Positions 1 to 13,300 of a DNA stretch of 64,000 bases are shown one piece after another. A program made the position numbers and the translations under genes. The notes beneath the pieces are model-generated. The model saw nothing but the letters and a program-made list of their open reading frames with translations. It searched no databases and was not told the DNA's origin. Source of the stretch: Fratercula arctica (taxonomy: Eukaryota; Chordata; Aves; Charadriiformes; Alcidae); NCBI GenBank assembly GCA_947846985.1, contig CANTUZ010000025.1, positions 12,894,100 to 12,958,099 of the forward strand, in the 5' to 3' direction. Each line of letters starts with the position of its first letter. Position 1 is the stretch's first letter.

Positions 1-2590
1 CGGCTAAGGGGCCGCCGTCGCCTTTACTGCGAAAGCTTGAACAGCTCTGCCGGCGACTGGCTGCCACCTGGCCAGGCACAGGCCCCCGCACCCCACTTAA
101 CACCCTTCAGGTCCTCATGCCCCCACATTTGAGACCCGCTGCCTAGGAGCTACAGGCTGCACCCCCCTTCGTAGTTTCAGTTCTTTTAATGATACAAATT
201 ATTTCCTTAAAAGGGCACCATCCCTCACTTGAAGGAAGCAGAAAGACAAGCCCTAGCCGAGACGTTTATAGATGTCAAGGCTCCAGTTAGGGGAAAAAAC
301 CCAAGCAGGCAGACAGCATCAGGGCATTTCTCACACAATGTTGCAATTTCATTTGCAACAATGCAAATAGGGGCACGCTCCCATAGTTGGGTCTATCCGG
401 GGCTGAAGCTGGACTAGATCTGAGCTGGCGAGTCAGGAAAGGGCTCCAGCTTCTGTTGTACCTGCCTGAGTGGCTAAGCATTTCACAAGCTACAAAGTAT
501 TTGTATTTTCATTATAAACAGGTTGCTTTAATTTTTAAATTATTTGCTAGTAGCAAACACTACAGTTTATTCTTAAAGTTGTTAGAAATAAAAAAAAAAG
601 ACTCTAACTGCATGTTACATTTTCATGATAGTCCCTATAGAAGAGATACTTCAGTCCTTAAAAATAAGCAACCAAATTAAACATCTATTTAAATGTTTTC
701 TCATTCGAAATAATAACAAGTTACAGAATTTGTGTAAGAGAGTACCCTATTCTGCACCATTAGCTAATTAAAAGTTCCACTGCAGGCGTGAAACAAAGCA
801 GAGGCTGCATGATCCTCCTCTAGTGACCGTTTCACGCAGGACTGACATCCAATTTCATCCTCATAAGCCTGCAGATGAAATGCTCTTTGGCAACTGTTTT
901 TGAAAAAAGCAGCTAATCCTTTCTTATATTTTCTGAATAATTCAGCAGCTCTCAAACTATTGATCAGCTGCCTTTCTTGTCCCTGCCCTTCTTTCAGAAA
1001 TAGCTTGTGGCCGCTCATAAATATTATATATAAATCTACACGTCTACCCCTAACCTCAGTCTCAATTTAATGCTCACTTTTTATTTTGTATCCAGACACA
1101 CCTCAGGTTTTTGTTCATTTCCACTTTTCCATTTCTCACTGCCTAGACCCCACTGCTTTAGCCAATTAGTTTCATTTGGCATAAATTCAAGCATTCACCC
1201 CATGTGTCATGGCCCACCGCAGGCCCCAGGCAACAAGTGCCCATTGCAAGCTACAGACCAGTACATGCATAACACAGGGCACTCTGGGGACCAGCAGTAT
1301 ATACTTATTTAGAGGTCCAATCCAATGGTGCATAGGTCTATACAGACATTTGGGGCAGAAAGAGGATGGCAAGGTGGCTGTTACAGAGAGCAACCAGCAA
1401 CCATAACTTCTGACTCTCCAAGTCAATCATCCCTCTCCCAATATCAGCTGTTGCAGTATGGAGGCATGGGGGACTCCACAGGTGGAAGCAATTTGGGCTT
1501 TAGATTTTTGGGAAGGAAATTCTGGAGAAGAGGGGGTTGCAAAGGGAAACACTTTCCAGTGGAGTTATTACGTGAGGAGAGTCTTTCACCCTGTCCCTCA
1601 GGGTGAGAAGGGGATTGCTCATGCCCCCACCGCACTCCCACCCAGGCTCAGCAGGAGTCTGGATGGGGCAGCACTGGGTGCAACAACAGAGCATCATTTC
1701 TCTCATACCAAATTCACAAGCTGTTGTTGAAAAGGGGAGATCAAACAGAACAATAAAACCAGACCAACTGTGCTTACCAAACCATGGCCCTGTTACCAAT
1801 ACCACGTACCTTCTCAATTTACATTGGACCTTAAATTACCTAGAAGTTAGTTTCAGTGGTTAGACACACAGCCAGATTGTTCCTTTAATTCCACAGATAC
1901 AGACTTTGTGTCTATATGCACAAATACCTAAAAAATTAGGGTTATGCAGCTAAGCAAGCAGGCCTGTACCCTGCGCGTTATCAAAAGACAGGCTTCTTAT
2001 CAGAAGCCAGGTATAAATACAAGAGCCAACTTTTACTTTCATGATTAACATCGGGCCACATTCTTCCCTCTGCACAGAATCTCATCACATATTACTTGCA
2101 TCTCAGCAAACATAAAACATCATAAAAAAAGAATACAAGTTATGTTAATCAAATTGTTTGAAATTTTAATTGAGATCCATGTTTGTTTTGCAACAAAGTC
2201 TACGCTATAATGAAACACAAGAATCATTTTGAATGAGACTAAATAAAAGCACAAATCTCAGGAAATAATTCTGCACTTGGAGAAGATTGAATAGAAAAGC
2301 CTGATTTTAACTAAGATCTACAGGATTACCAAGAGCATTAGGGAACAGCCTTGCAAAAATTCCTCCCTTTAGTTAAGGCTTTGAAAATAAAGTTTTCCAG
2401 AAGTATGGAGGTGCCTCTAATCTCAAGTTAATAATTGAGAATTAGAAGTCCTTAGCATCCTTAAACATAGCGCTAGACAAGTATTTTCTAAACAAACTTA
2501 ACTTTACAGTAATGAGCTATTAATCTTATTAAAATGAGATTGATTCTTGCCACTGGGATCTGGCACTGTAATTGCCAGCCACTCAGCTGT
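1..2590. other. Downstream flank of ZNF131, no gene recognised
   Basis: The first 180 bases are GC-rich with several CpGs and could be the edge of a CpG island running off the window. In mammals NIM1K lies downstream of ZNF131 (recalled, not tested), but I could not recognise any NIM1K exon here. The rest is AT-rich with only short open frames that lack domain signatures or splice context. No CR1 or LTR was recognised. Confidence 0.5.
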
Positions 2591-3647
2591 TCCTAATTTA
2601 TTGGAAGAAGCAAATAATGCAATATTTAATGGCTGGTATTGTTTTATTGTCTAATATTGATTAAAATATTTACACTCCTACTTTTCAATCCACATTTTAG
2701 CACTCATACCTATGGCTTTTACTTTTAGCACATCATCTTTGTGTCAAGTGTCAGAATTTAATTTCAAAAAACCCAGGAACCTGATACCATATAGACAAGT
2801 CTTCTCTATATTTATGTTTAAAAATACTCATTTTCAAAAATGACGATTTATAAAAGAAGAGTCTGCTGTAGCTTTCTTTCAGCTCGTTTACCACAGATTC
2901 TACTGAGCTTTTCCTAATGTAAAGTGTCCCTTTTAGAGTGCCCTGCTGCCTCCATGTGGAATCTGTTTCCTCTCTCACCCTGCCCCTAAATTTAATGGAA
3001 AAAAAAAAAAAAAATAATCAGTAGCTGACAATTTTAAGCAAAAATATAAAGCGCTATAACATTACCTACATTGCCTTTTACTGAACCAGGTTCTTGAACG
3101 CTCTAGGAGCTTTGTGGAAATTTAACCAGTCAGTGTTGAAAAGGCACTCATTTCTCACAATGTTTTTTCCCCAGCCTGAAAGTTAAGGACCATTGTTAGG
3201 AAACGGCAAACAGTCTGCCCAGAAAATTCATGGGTACCCGATTGGCCACTTACATTAGAACCCACCAGATTTTACTGATTCTTCTGCCACAGACACCCTA
3301 CAAATCTATAACAAGAGTTTGCTTCTATGGCAAGAGGAAAAGAGGTAAAGTTACTCTTACATATACCCAAGGATGGTGTAACAGTGATACAAGTTATTCA
3401 TTATTAAAATCCTCAAAAAACTGTCCATCTCTGTGGTAGTTTCTGTTCCATGGTATTACATGAATGAGAAAGTTATTTTTCACATATGAGAGAAGTTTAG
3501 TTGTACATGAAAGAAAGCTAACTTTGGTCCACTTGTCCAGCTTCCTAAGGACAATATATTGGAAAGATGACCACTGATCATTCAAAAACCAATGTAAAAG
3601 CTAACAAAAATACTTGGGCATTTAATTCCTAAACCTGCGCCGTGTGG
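2590..3647 (-). other. Probable 3' UTR of ZNF131
   Basis: This is the sequence directly after the ZNF131 stop codon on the minus strand. It contains a run of 16 A on the plus strand at 2999-3014 and no open frame of note. The 3' limit is not visible from sequence alone; the far end given here is the second of two AATAAA hexamers on the minus strand. Confidence 0.4.
2597..2648 (-). terminator. Candidate poly(A) signals for ZNF131
   Basis: Two AATAAA hexamers read on the minus strand (plus-strand TTTATT at 2597-2602 and 2643-2648), about 1 kb after the stop codon. ATTAAA variants occur closer to the stop, for example near 2991 and 3621. Which is used cannot be told without RNA 3'-end data. Confidence 0.25.
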
Positions 3648-4304
3648 TTATTTGTTTTTGTCATCCACCTTTTTATTCTGTGCGTCCGCTAACTGTTGAG
3701 TTTTTAAGTCTTCAGCTTGTTCATGATCTTCCTTATCTACATCATCTACTTGACTAGTTTCCTTTTCTTCTACTTCTCCTTGATCAACACTTTCATATTC
3801 TACTTGTTCCAGGTCTGTTCCATCTATAAGTTCTGCCTGTACTTCTTCCATCTGTATTTGATTTACATGCTCCACGTGAACTTCAGCACCTTGTTCAGTT
3901 TGAATGTGTTCAACTTCCAAGTAACTAATTTGCACCTGTTCTTGCAGTTGTTCCATCTGCGTGTCTTTCACTTGACTGTCCTGTACAAGATCACGGTGCA
4001 TCTGTTCCACAGTTACCTGTGCAGGATCCACTTGTACCTGAATTACTGGTAGGACATGGACTTGCTCCACTTGTTCTATTATAGTCATTGATGTTACTGG
4101 TTCAGCTTCCACAGCTTCCACTGGAAGAACTTCTTCTGTCACTATTCGTTCTGAAATATTGTGCATGTCTTTGAGATGCCTTCTCAGCTCACTGCCTTGC
4201 ATAAACCACAAGTCACATAAGGTACAGTGGTTGGGTTTGTCACCAGTGTGTACTACCAAGTGATCTTTAAATTGATCCCAGCTGTTAAACACACTGTTAC
4301 AAAC
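3648..4304 (-). CDS. ZNF131 last coding exon: fingers 5-6 and acidic tail
   Basis: The acceptor AG is at 4306-4305 (minus strand) after a pyrimidine-rich stretch, and the exon begins with a complete Val codon directly after the Gln that ends the previous exon. It completes finger 5, whose first Cys lies in the previous exon, and carries all of finger 6 (Cys 423, Cys 426, final His 444). The remaining 170 or so residues are rich in Glu, Gln and Val with recurring EQV-type motifs and no zinc-binding pattern. TAA stop at 3650-3648. Confidence 0.95.
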   Translation of the reverse strand, partial: VCNSVFNSWDQFKDHLVVHTGDKPNHCTLCDLWFMQGSELRRHLKDMHNISERIVTEEVLPVEAVEAEPVTSMTIIEQVEQVHVLPVIQVQVDPAQVTVEQMHRDLVQDSQVKDTQMEQLQEQVQISYLEVEHIQTEQGAEVHVEHVNQIQMEEVQAELIDGTDLEQVEYESVDQGEVEEKETSQVDDVDKEDHEQAEDLKTQQLADAQNKKVDDKNK

Positions 4305-7300
4305 CTGAAACAAAAGATACAGTATGTTAAACAATGCCAACAGAAACATGACAAAGTATAGTGCCTATTTCAGATCATAGCTTCACGTAGTGTACCTTCT
4401 TGCTACTTGGATTAAAAAAACAACCATGTACGTTAGAGGTAAAAGCTGAGAAGTCAGCTTCAGATGAACAGAAGACCTGATATTTATTTATTTTTAAGAA
4501 ACAGTGTGCTATTTTGAGTTGTGCATACACATGATACCTACAAAATTTATAAGTCAGTACAGCATTTGAAAGTTTTCTTATTTTAACTTTATGTGAAATT
4601 CACATCCAGATTCACGCCCTAATAAATGTCTGGCACTAGAATTTTGGGTGGAAAGCTGTTTATGTAATAATACCGTATGATGGAAGTGTAATACAAACTG
4701 TCCTTTTACTGAAGTTCTAGATGCAGTACTACTAGCCAACTTTTCCTTATCAGCTTTCATTTGTTCATGGCATTGGAAGATTTACCTGGCTAGACTAAAC
4801 TCTCCCATTTTGCCATTTCAAAAAAATACTTGAGTGATTTCAGCAGATAAAAATCTCTTTAAACTCCATCCCTTTAAGTCTCTTCCAGCTTAAAGTACTG
4901 CTTGGACTGTAGACATACTATTTTCACAAAGCACTTGAGTGCACTTCCTTCCCTTCAGCTGGCACTGGGTAAGTAGCCCGAAAACAACACACAAAGACTG
5001 CAGAAATGAATGAGGGGCCAGGGTAGAAGAGAGAGAAGAGTGGGGTAGAGTCAGGTTCGGAGTAAAGAAAACAGGCTCAGGAGTCTTTGTCCATGCAAGT
5101 GTTCTTGGCTGCAGAAAGAAGCAGAAAACATCCGTTTTCACTGTTGGCACCCCTTCACTTTTTGAAACAGAATGTTCCAGCTCCTCAGTTTTCAGCAACA
5201 GCACAGAAGGATGATGGAGTATCTGACAGGGATTAACTCAAGGAACAGGTATGTGTAATGGAGCTGAACATCCCCATTATGCTGTTGAAGTCTTAAAATC
5301 ATGCCTCTATGAAAACGCATGTAGCATGGAAAATAAACAAGAGGCGTTAGAGATGTGTGCACACCTCCAGGGCTATGATCTTACTGGCATCACGGAGACA
5401 TGGTGGGATGGCTCCTATGACTAGAGGGTTGAAATGGAAGGATACAGACTCTTTAAGGAAGGACAGGCAGTGGAGATGAGGAGGGGGGTGTTGCCCTCTA
5501 TGTCAATGACCAGCTGGAGTGCATGGAACTCTGCCTGGGGGTGGATGAGGAGCTGACTGACCGAGAGCTTATGGGTCTGGATTAAAGGAAGGGCAGGGAC
5601 AGGTAATATTACAGTGGGGGTCTGCCACAGGCCACCTGACTAGGAAGACTGAGTAGATGAGGCCCTCTATAGACAGATAGGAGCAGCCTCACATTCACAG
5701 GCCCTGGTCCTCATGGGGGAGTTCAGCCACCCCAATATCTATTGGAGGGACAACACAGCAGGGCATAAGCGATGGGGCAGCCTTGGCTGTAGTGATCATG
5801 AGAAGACAGAGTTCAGGATCATGGGTACTAAGCACAAAACAACAAGTAGGATTGCAACCTTGGACTTCAGGAGGGCTAACTTTGACCTCTTCAAGAAACT
5901 GCTTGGAGAGGTCCCACGGGCTAGGAACGTGGAAAGTAGGGGGGCTCAAGAGAGCTGGTTGGTATTCAAATACCACTTTCTCCAAGCTCAGGATCGGTGC
6001 ATCCCTAAGAGCAAGAAATCAGGCAAGGGAAGCAGGAGACCTGCATGGTTGAGCAGGGAGCTTCTGAAAAAGCTCAAGAGGAAGAAGGAAGTTTACAATA
6101 TGTGGAAGAAGGGACTGACCACTTGGGAAGTTTACAAGAATGCCATCAGAGTATGCAGGGATGAAATGAGGAAAGCCAAGGCCTCCTTGGAATTAAACCT
6201 GGCAAGGGATGTCAAGGACAACAGGAAGGGCTTCTTCAAGTACATTGGAGGCAAAAGGAAAACTAGAGAAAATGTGGTCCCGCTGTTGAATGAGACAGAA
6301 GCCATGGTGACAGAGGATGTGGAGAAGGCGGAGTTACTGAATGCCGCCTTTGCTTTGGTCTTTACTGCTCAGGCCAGCCCTCAGGAGTCCCAGACTTTGG
6401 AGGTAACAGGGAAAGTCTGGATGAAGGAAGACTTCCCCTTGGTTGAGGAGGATCAAGTGAGAGATCAATTAAGTAAACTGGATATCCACAAGTGCATGGG
6501 TCCCGATGGGATGCACCCGAGAGTGCTGAGGGAGCTGGCAGAAGTCATTGCTGGGATGCTCTCCATCATCTTTGGAAGGTCCTGGAGAACAGGTGAGGTG
6601 CCTGAGGACTGCAGGAAAGCCAATGTCACTCCAGTCTTCTTAAAGGGCAAGAAGGAAGACCCGGGAAACTACAGGCCAGTCAGCCTCACCTCCATTGCTG
6701 GAAAGATGATGGAACAGCTCATTCTGGGTGCCATCTCAAAGCGTGTGGAGGAAAAGAAAGCCATCGGAAGTAGTCAACACGGATCCACCAAGGGGAAACC
6801 ATGTCTGACTAATCTGATAGCCTTCTACGATGGTGTGACTGGATGGATAGATGAGGGGAGGGCAGTGGACGTTGTCTACCTTGACTTCAGCAAGGCTTTC
6901 GACACGGTCTCCCACAGCATCCTCATAGGGAAGCTTAGGAAGTGTGGGTTAGATGAATGGACAGTGGGGTGGATAGAAAACTGGTTGGAAGACAGAGCTC
7001 AGAGGGTCCTGATTAGGGGCACAGAGTCTAGTTGGAGGTCTGTGACAAGTGGTGTTCCCCAGGGGTCAGTACTGGGTCCAGTCCTCTTCAATATATTCAT
7101 CAATGACCTGGATGAAGGGATAGAGTGCACCCTCAGCAAGTTTGCTGATGACACAAAACTGGGAGGGGTGGCTGACACACCAGAAGGCTGTGCCACCATA
7201 CAGCAAGACCTGGACAGGCTGGAGAGTTGGGCGGAGAGAAACCTTATGAAATTCAACAAGGGCAAGTGTAGGGTGCTGCACCTGGGGAGGAATAACCCCA

Positions 7301-10300
7301 TGCACCAGTACAGGTTGGGGGCTGACCTGCTGGAGAGCAGCTCTGTGGAAAGAGACCTGGGAGTCCTGGTGGACAACAGGATGACCATGAGCCAGCAATG
7401 TGCCCTTGTGGACAAAAAGGTCAATGGCATCCTGGGGTGCATCAAGAGGAGTGTGGCAAGCAGGTCGAGGGAGGTCATCCTGCCCCTCTACTCTGCCCTG
7501 GTGAGGCCACATCTGGAGTACTGTGTCCAGTTCTGGGCTTCCCAGTTCAAGAAAGACAGGGAACTACTGGAAAGAGTCCAGCGGAGGGCTACAAAGATGA
7601 TCAAGGGAATGGAGCACCTGTCTTATGAGGAAAGGCTGAGAGACCTGGGTCTGTTCAGCCTGGAGAAGAGAGAAGAGAAGACTGAGAAGGGTTCTCATCA
7701 ATGCTTATAAATATCTAAAGGGTGGGTGTCAAGAGGATGGGGCCAGTCTTTTTTCAGTGGTGCCCAGTGACAGGACAAGGGGCAAAGGGCACAAACTGGA
7801 ACAGAGGAAGTTCCATCTGAACATGAGGTAAAACTTCTTTACTTTGAGGGTGGCAGAGCACTGGAACAGGCTGCCCAGAGAGGTGGTGGAGTCTCCTTCT
7901 CTGGAGACATTGAAAACCTGCCTGGATGTGTTTCTGTGCAACCTGTTCTAAGGTGACCCTGCTCTGGCAGGGGATTTGGACTAGATGATCTCCAGAGGTC
8001 CCTTCCAACCCCTACCATTCTGTGATTCTGTAATCCAGGAGGTTCCTGGAATGCATCAATGATAACTTCCTTCTCCAAGTGACAGAGAAGCCAACGAGGA
8101 GAGGTGCCATGCTGGACCTCGTTCTCACCAACAAGGAGGAGCTGGTGGGGAATGGGAACCTCAAGCACAGCCTCGGCAGCAACCATGAAATGGTGGGGTT
8201 CAAGATCCTTAGGGTGGCAAGGACAGCACACAGCAAGCTTGCTATCCTGGACTTCAGGAGAGCAGACTTCGGCCTCCTCGGAGATCTGCTTGGTAGAGTA
8301 CCGTGGGATAAAGCCCTTGAGGGATGAGGGGCCCAAGAAAGCTGGCTAATATTCAAGGATCACCTCCTCCGAGCTCAGGAGCAATATAACCGAAGAAAGA
8401 GGAAGCTGGGCAAAACCAGCAGGACGCCTGCATGGCTGAACAAGGAGCTCCTAGACACACTCAAACTCAGAAAGGAAGCCTACAGAGGGTGGAAGCAAGG
8501 AGAGGTAACCTGGGAGGAACACAGAGAAATTGTCCGAGCAGCCAGGGATCAGGTTAGGAAAGCTAAAGCCCTGACAGAATTAAATCTGGCCAGGGACATC
8601 AAAAGTAACAAGAAAGGCTTCTATAAGTATGTCAGTGATAAAAGGAAGACTAGGGAAAATGCAGGACCTCTCCAGAAGGAAACAGGAGGCCTGGTCACCC
8701 AGGATACGGAGAAGGATGAGGTACTCAACAACTTTTTTGCCTCTGTCTTCACCAGCAAGTGCTCTAGCCACACCACCCAAGTCACAGAAGGCAAAGGCAG
8801 GACTAGGAGAATGAGGTACTGCCCACTGTAAAAGACCAGGTTCAAGACCATCTAAGGAACCTGAAGGTGCACAAATCCATGGGACCTGATGAGGTACACC
8901 TGCAGGTCCTGAGTGAACTGGTAGATGAAGTTGCTAAGCCACTATCCATCGTATTTGAGAAGCTGTGGCAGTCTGAAGGTCCCACTGACTGGAAAAGTGG
9001 AAACATAATCCCCATTTTTAAAAAAGGGGAAAAAAGGAAGACCTGGGGAACTACAGGCCAGTCAGCGTCACCTCTGTGCTCGGTAAGATCATGGAGCAGA
9101 TCCTCCTGGAATCTCTGCTAAGGCACATAGAAAATAAGGAATCATAGAATCATAGGGTTGGAAAGGAGGTGATTAGTGACAGCCAACATGGCTTTACTAA
9201 AGGGCAAGTCATGCCTGACAAATTTGGTGGCCTTCTACGATGGCATTACAGCATTGGTGAATAAGGGAAGAGCAAATGATGTCATCTACCTGGACTTGTG
9301 CAAAGCATTTGACACTGTCCTGCACAACATCCTTGTCTCTAAATTGGAAAGACATGGATTTGATGGATGGACCACTCAGTGGATAAGAAATTGACTGGAT
9401 GGCTGCACTCAAAGGGTTGCAGTCAACAGCTCGATGTCCAAGTGGAAACCAGTGATGAGTGACATTCCTCAGAGGTCAGTACTGGGACCAGTGCTGGTTA
9501 ACATCTTTGTCAGAGACATGGACAGTGGGATTGAGTGCACCCTCAGTAAGTTTGCAGATGACACCAAGCTGTGTGGCATGGTCAACACGCTGGAAGAAAG
9601 GGATGCTATCCAGAGGGACCTGGACAGGCTCGAGAAGTAGGCTCGTGCGAACCTCATGAAGTTCAACAAGGCCAAGTGCAAGGTCCTGTACCTGGGTCAG
9701 AGCAATCCCAAGAACAAATACAGATTGGGCGGAGAATGGCTTGAGAGCAGCCCTGAGGAAAAGGACTTGGGGGTACTGGTGGATGAAAAGCTCAACATGA
9801 GGTGGCAATGCACACTTGCAGCCCAGAAAGCCAACCACATCCTGGGCTGCATCAAAAGAAGCATGGCCAGCAGGCTGAGGGAGGTAATCCTGCCCCTCTA
9901 CTCTGCTCTCGTGAGACCCCACCTGGGGTACTGCATCCAGCTCTGGGGCCCCCAACATAAAAAGGACATGGACCTGTTGGAGGGGGTCCAGAGGAGGGCC
10001 ACGAGGATGATCCGAGGGCTGGAGCACCTCTCCTATGAAGACAGGCTGAGAGAGTTGGGGTTGTTCATCCTGGAGAAGAGAAGACTCCGGGGAGACCTTA
10101 CAGCAGCCTTTCAGTACCTGAAGGGGACCTAAAGGGGGCCTATATGAGAGATGGGGAGGGACTCTTTATGAGGGAGTGTAGCGATAGGACAAGGGGTAAC
10201 AGTTTCAAATTGGAAGAGGGTAGATTTAGATTGGATATTAGAAAGAAATTCTTTACTGTGAGGATGGTGAAACACTGGAACATGTTGCCCAGAGAAGTTT

Positions 10301-13300
10301 TGGATGTCCCATTCCTGGAAGGGTTCAAGGCTCAGTTGGATGGGACTCAAAGCAACCTAGTCTAGTGGGAGGTGTCCCTGCCCATGGCAGGGGGGTTGGA
10401 ACTAGATAATCTTTAAGGTCCCTTCCAACTTAAACCGTTCTATAATTCTATGTTTGTGATGCTAGTGATGTGCTTTTTGTCCCCCCCAGGCTCATGCTTT
10501 ACAATGAAGTTGCACACACACTTCTTAAAATACTAACCTTATAGATAAGCACTCAAAATTACTTAGTCACGCATAAAGGTAATGACTATCAGTAATGGCC
10601 AAGCACATAATTACTGTTCTTGCCACGTAAAGCCTAATTCTGTACTTGAGGCATACAACGAAGTGCACCAAAAGTGCTCATCAAGCAAGCGCAATTTTGT
10701 TTTCTCCTCTTTGTTCAGTGAGCCAAGATTTTATTTATTGAACACTATTCAAATTTAGTTCTAAAGAGAAAAAAGTCAAGAAAAAATTATCCAAGAATTG
10801 CTGTAGTTGCTACAGGCTGAAATAACACTAACCCACATTAACAATATCTGTAACGGAGAAAGCTATGAGGCGAAGCAATTAAACCAAACGGTCATAAAGA
10901 CAAAACAGTATCTTCAATGAAGCTACTAGGTACAATTTTGTGTTATACAGTAGTTCTCATATTCAAAACAAACTTATCTTTAAGACAAAGGTATGCTCCC
11001 AAGAATTAACTTCAGACTAGCATAACTAAATGATGCAACAGCATCAGTGTAACTTCCAATTAAATGATTAGCAACACACAGAATTAATTCTTCTTCAGTA
11101 TTCACTGCTTTCTGTGAATAAGATCACTCTGTTGGTTTTTTTAACAAATAAAGCTGATATCCATCAGTTTTCTTTATTACACAACACAATTTAACCTCAA
11201 ACCACAGCCATTCTGTGAACTGAATAAGGTGATAGCCTTAAGGGGGGGAGAGGGGGAAGTGTGTTCTTATTTGAGACTGTCACAGCAGTGGAGCATCAAA
11301 ACGGCAAATAGAAATGCTACAACCAACCTCAGCTCTCATATTTTCTAGCTTTTCATAATCAACTTTTAAAAGTTAAGTAACATTCTTCTGAACAGCTTTT
11401 CAAATGTCAGCTACGTGTAGTGACCAAGTACCCTAGCTATCCATCTACAATGTTTATATTTGCTTAAAAGACATTACAGATTGTCATCATAAGTTGGAAT
11501 GACTTTCCAGACAAAGTCAATACATTGGTATTAAATAGAAGAATAATAAAATAGGAATAAAATAGTACTTCGTATTTTGGACTTTAGTGAAGCATGCTCA
11601 CGAGCAGGAAAGGCCTAGATCAGTGCATCAAGAACCTTGAATAGGAAGCAGAAAGATCAGTAAGATGCAGATGAACACTTACCTACCCACAAGAATCTCT
11701 CTGATTAACAAAGTATTATGAAACTCCATATCAGTAATTCCATATTTTAAATGGAACTACTTAGATATAAGAATTTACCCTCATGTTGTGGTTGAATGCA
11801 ATCTTTATGATTTATTTTACTAGAAGTAGTTCTTGGAGACATAAGCCCACTCTCCTTGCCTTTCCTGCTCAGTACTCCCACACTCCCTCAGCACAGGAAG
11901 GAGCCATCTAGCCTCAGACTCTGCTACTTCCATTACCCACCTGACATTCATACAGCTTTTTTCTTCCCTTTTTAGCTCCAACTCCAGACTGACAGGCCGT
12001 CAGGTGACATTTGAGTGTGCTATTCCTAGCAAAACGTTCATGGCAGTTTGGACATTCAAATGGTTTTTCACCTGGTAATACAGACACAGGGATTTGTAAG
12101 CATATAAAACCAGACAGTTTTCAGTCAGCTCTCCCTCCTTCCCCTCTCCCTTTTGATAAATATGCTGTAAGGACGTGGCCAACTGGATTATTCTACAGAA
12201 GAAGAGAAAGACATTCTATGTAAACTTTATTTATGTAACTAAAAGGGCAAAAATCTAATGTGGAGTCATAACTCTCATTTATAAAACAAATAAACAAACA
12301 AACAACAATGTAACATCATTACCAATGCCATTTAAGGTACATTTAGGTTTTTATGGAAGTCAGATTACTATACTGACAAAATATCTTAAAGAAATAGAAG
12401 CTATTTCTCTCTTTTCACCTGATAATATTAACAGTTAAAAACTCAACATTTGTATATACAAAGTAACACATTAAAGAAGGAAGTACTTAAATAATACAAA
12501 TTTTTATTTTCAAGAACAATAACAGTTTATGCTTGAGAGCTGAAACTGAGCTCCAGAAAAAGAAGTTCGCACAGAATGACCATGAAGTAACAATGCATCA
12601 GTATTAAAACAAACAAAACCAAACCCAACACTTTAATCCAAAGTAGTATGTTGTTATTACCATCATCAAATAGTAACAAAGAACAACCGGTGTCTCTGTT
12701 TACTAATTCATCATGCACAAACACAATAAAATTCAAGGAAATTAAAGTAAAAAAAATTAGGAACAGTGTGTTTCTTCTGAAAGTCTGATAATTAATCTGT
12801 GAAGATACTGATACCAACATAACTACTGAAACAAACTACTTAATGAACTCCAAAAGAGGCCGAGACATTTCAGTGAGTAACATAAGAATCTATTCTAGCT
12901 AGATTAAGTTTAAAAGCCTACATTTTCAGGAATGCAGTAGTTATTGACTACTGAGATGGAAAGCCAATAAACCTGTATTTTCAGAAATAAAGATATTCAG
13001 AAGTACCTAAATAGCTTTTCAAAAGAAATCCACAAGTAGCCTATAATTCCCGCTTATACACCTAAAGGCCACAGAAAAATGTTAAATGGTGGGAATATTC
13101 CCCTTAATGGTTATAAAAGGCTATGTTTTTGGAGACTGTTGTATAGGTAATGCAGAGGATGCTGAACTGCCATCAAAGCAAAAATCACGGACTTTGCACG
13201 AGCAACCAAATACATTGGTGAGCCAAGAGGATATTACAAAACAAAACTCACACCGCAGACCTTCACCTGCTCTGCGATCTGGTCACATTTAAAGAGTTAC

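Larger units (their letters stand above)
8036..10452 (+). mobile_element. CR1 LINE copy 2, 5'-truncated, fused head-to-tail to copy 1
   Basis: It starts within the endonuclease C-terminal part (FLECINDN block) immediately after the 3' octamer tail of copy 1, with no host spacer visible, and ends at ATTCTATG near 10452. The coding part is interrupted by several stops, including a TGA before the RT core and one after IRN near 9392. The FADD codons near 9553 are intact. A 27-bp antisense piece interrupts it at 9140-9166. The subfamily differs from copy 1 (for example FADDTKLCG against FADDTKLGG). Confidence 0.92.

Noticed and set aside
1..180. Possible NIM1K promoter or exon at the left edge
   Set aside because: Expected from mammalian gene order only; no kinase-like codons or clear splice sites were visible.
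764..1018. 84-codon minus-strand frame with plausible amino-acid composition
   Set aside because: I recognise no domain, no splice sites of clear quality flank it and nothing similar came to mind. It could be an unknown exon but cannot be supported.
2999..3014. A16 run as evidence of a retroposed gene
   Set aside because: No retrogene body or target duplication was found next to it; it lies in the probable 3' UTR.
3717..4052. Plus-strand 111-codon frame rich in Phe, Leu and Tyr
   Set aside because: Antisense shadow of the Glu/Gln-rich tail of ZNF131.
6999..7512. Minus-strand frames of about 150 codons within CR1 copies (also at 20472-20951, 25302-25850 and 54878-55391)
   Set aside because: Antisense shadows of the conserved CR1 RT frame; they recur wherever that segment occurs and have no independent support.
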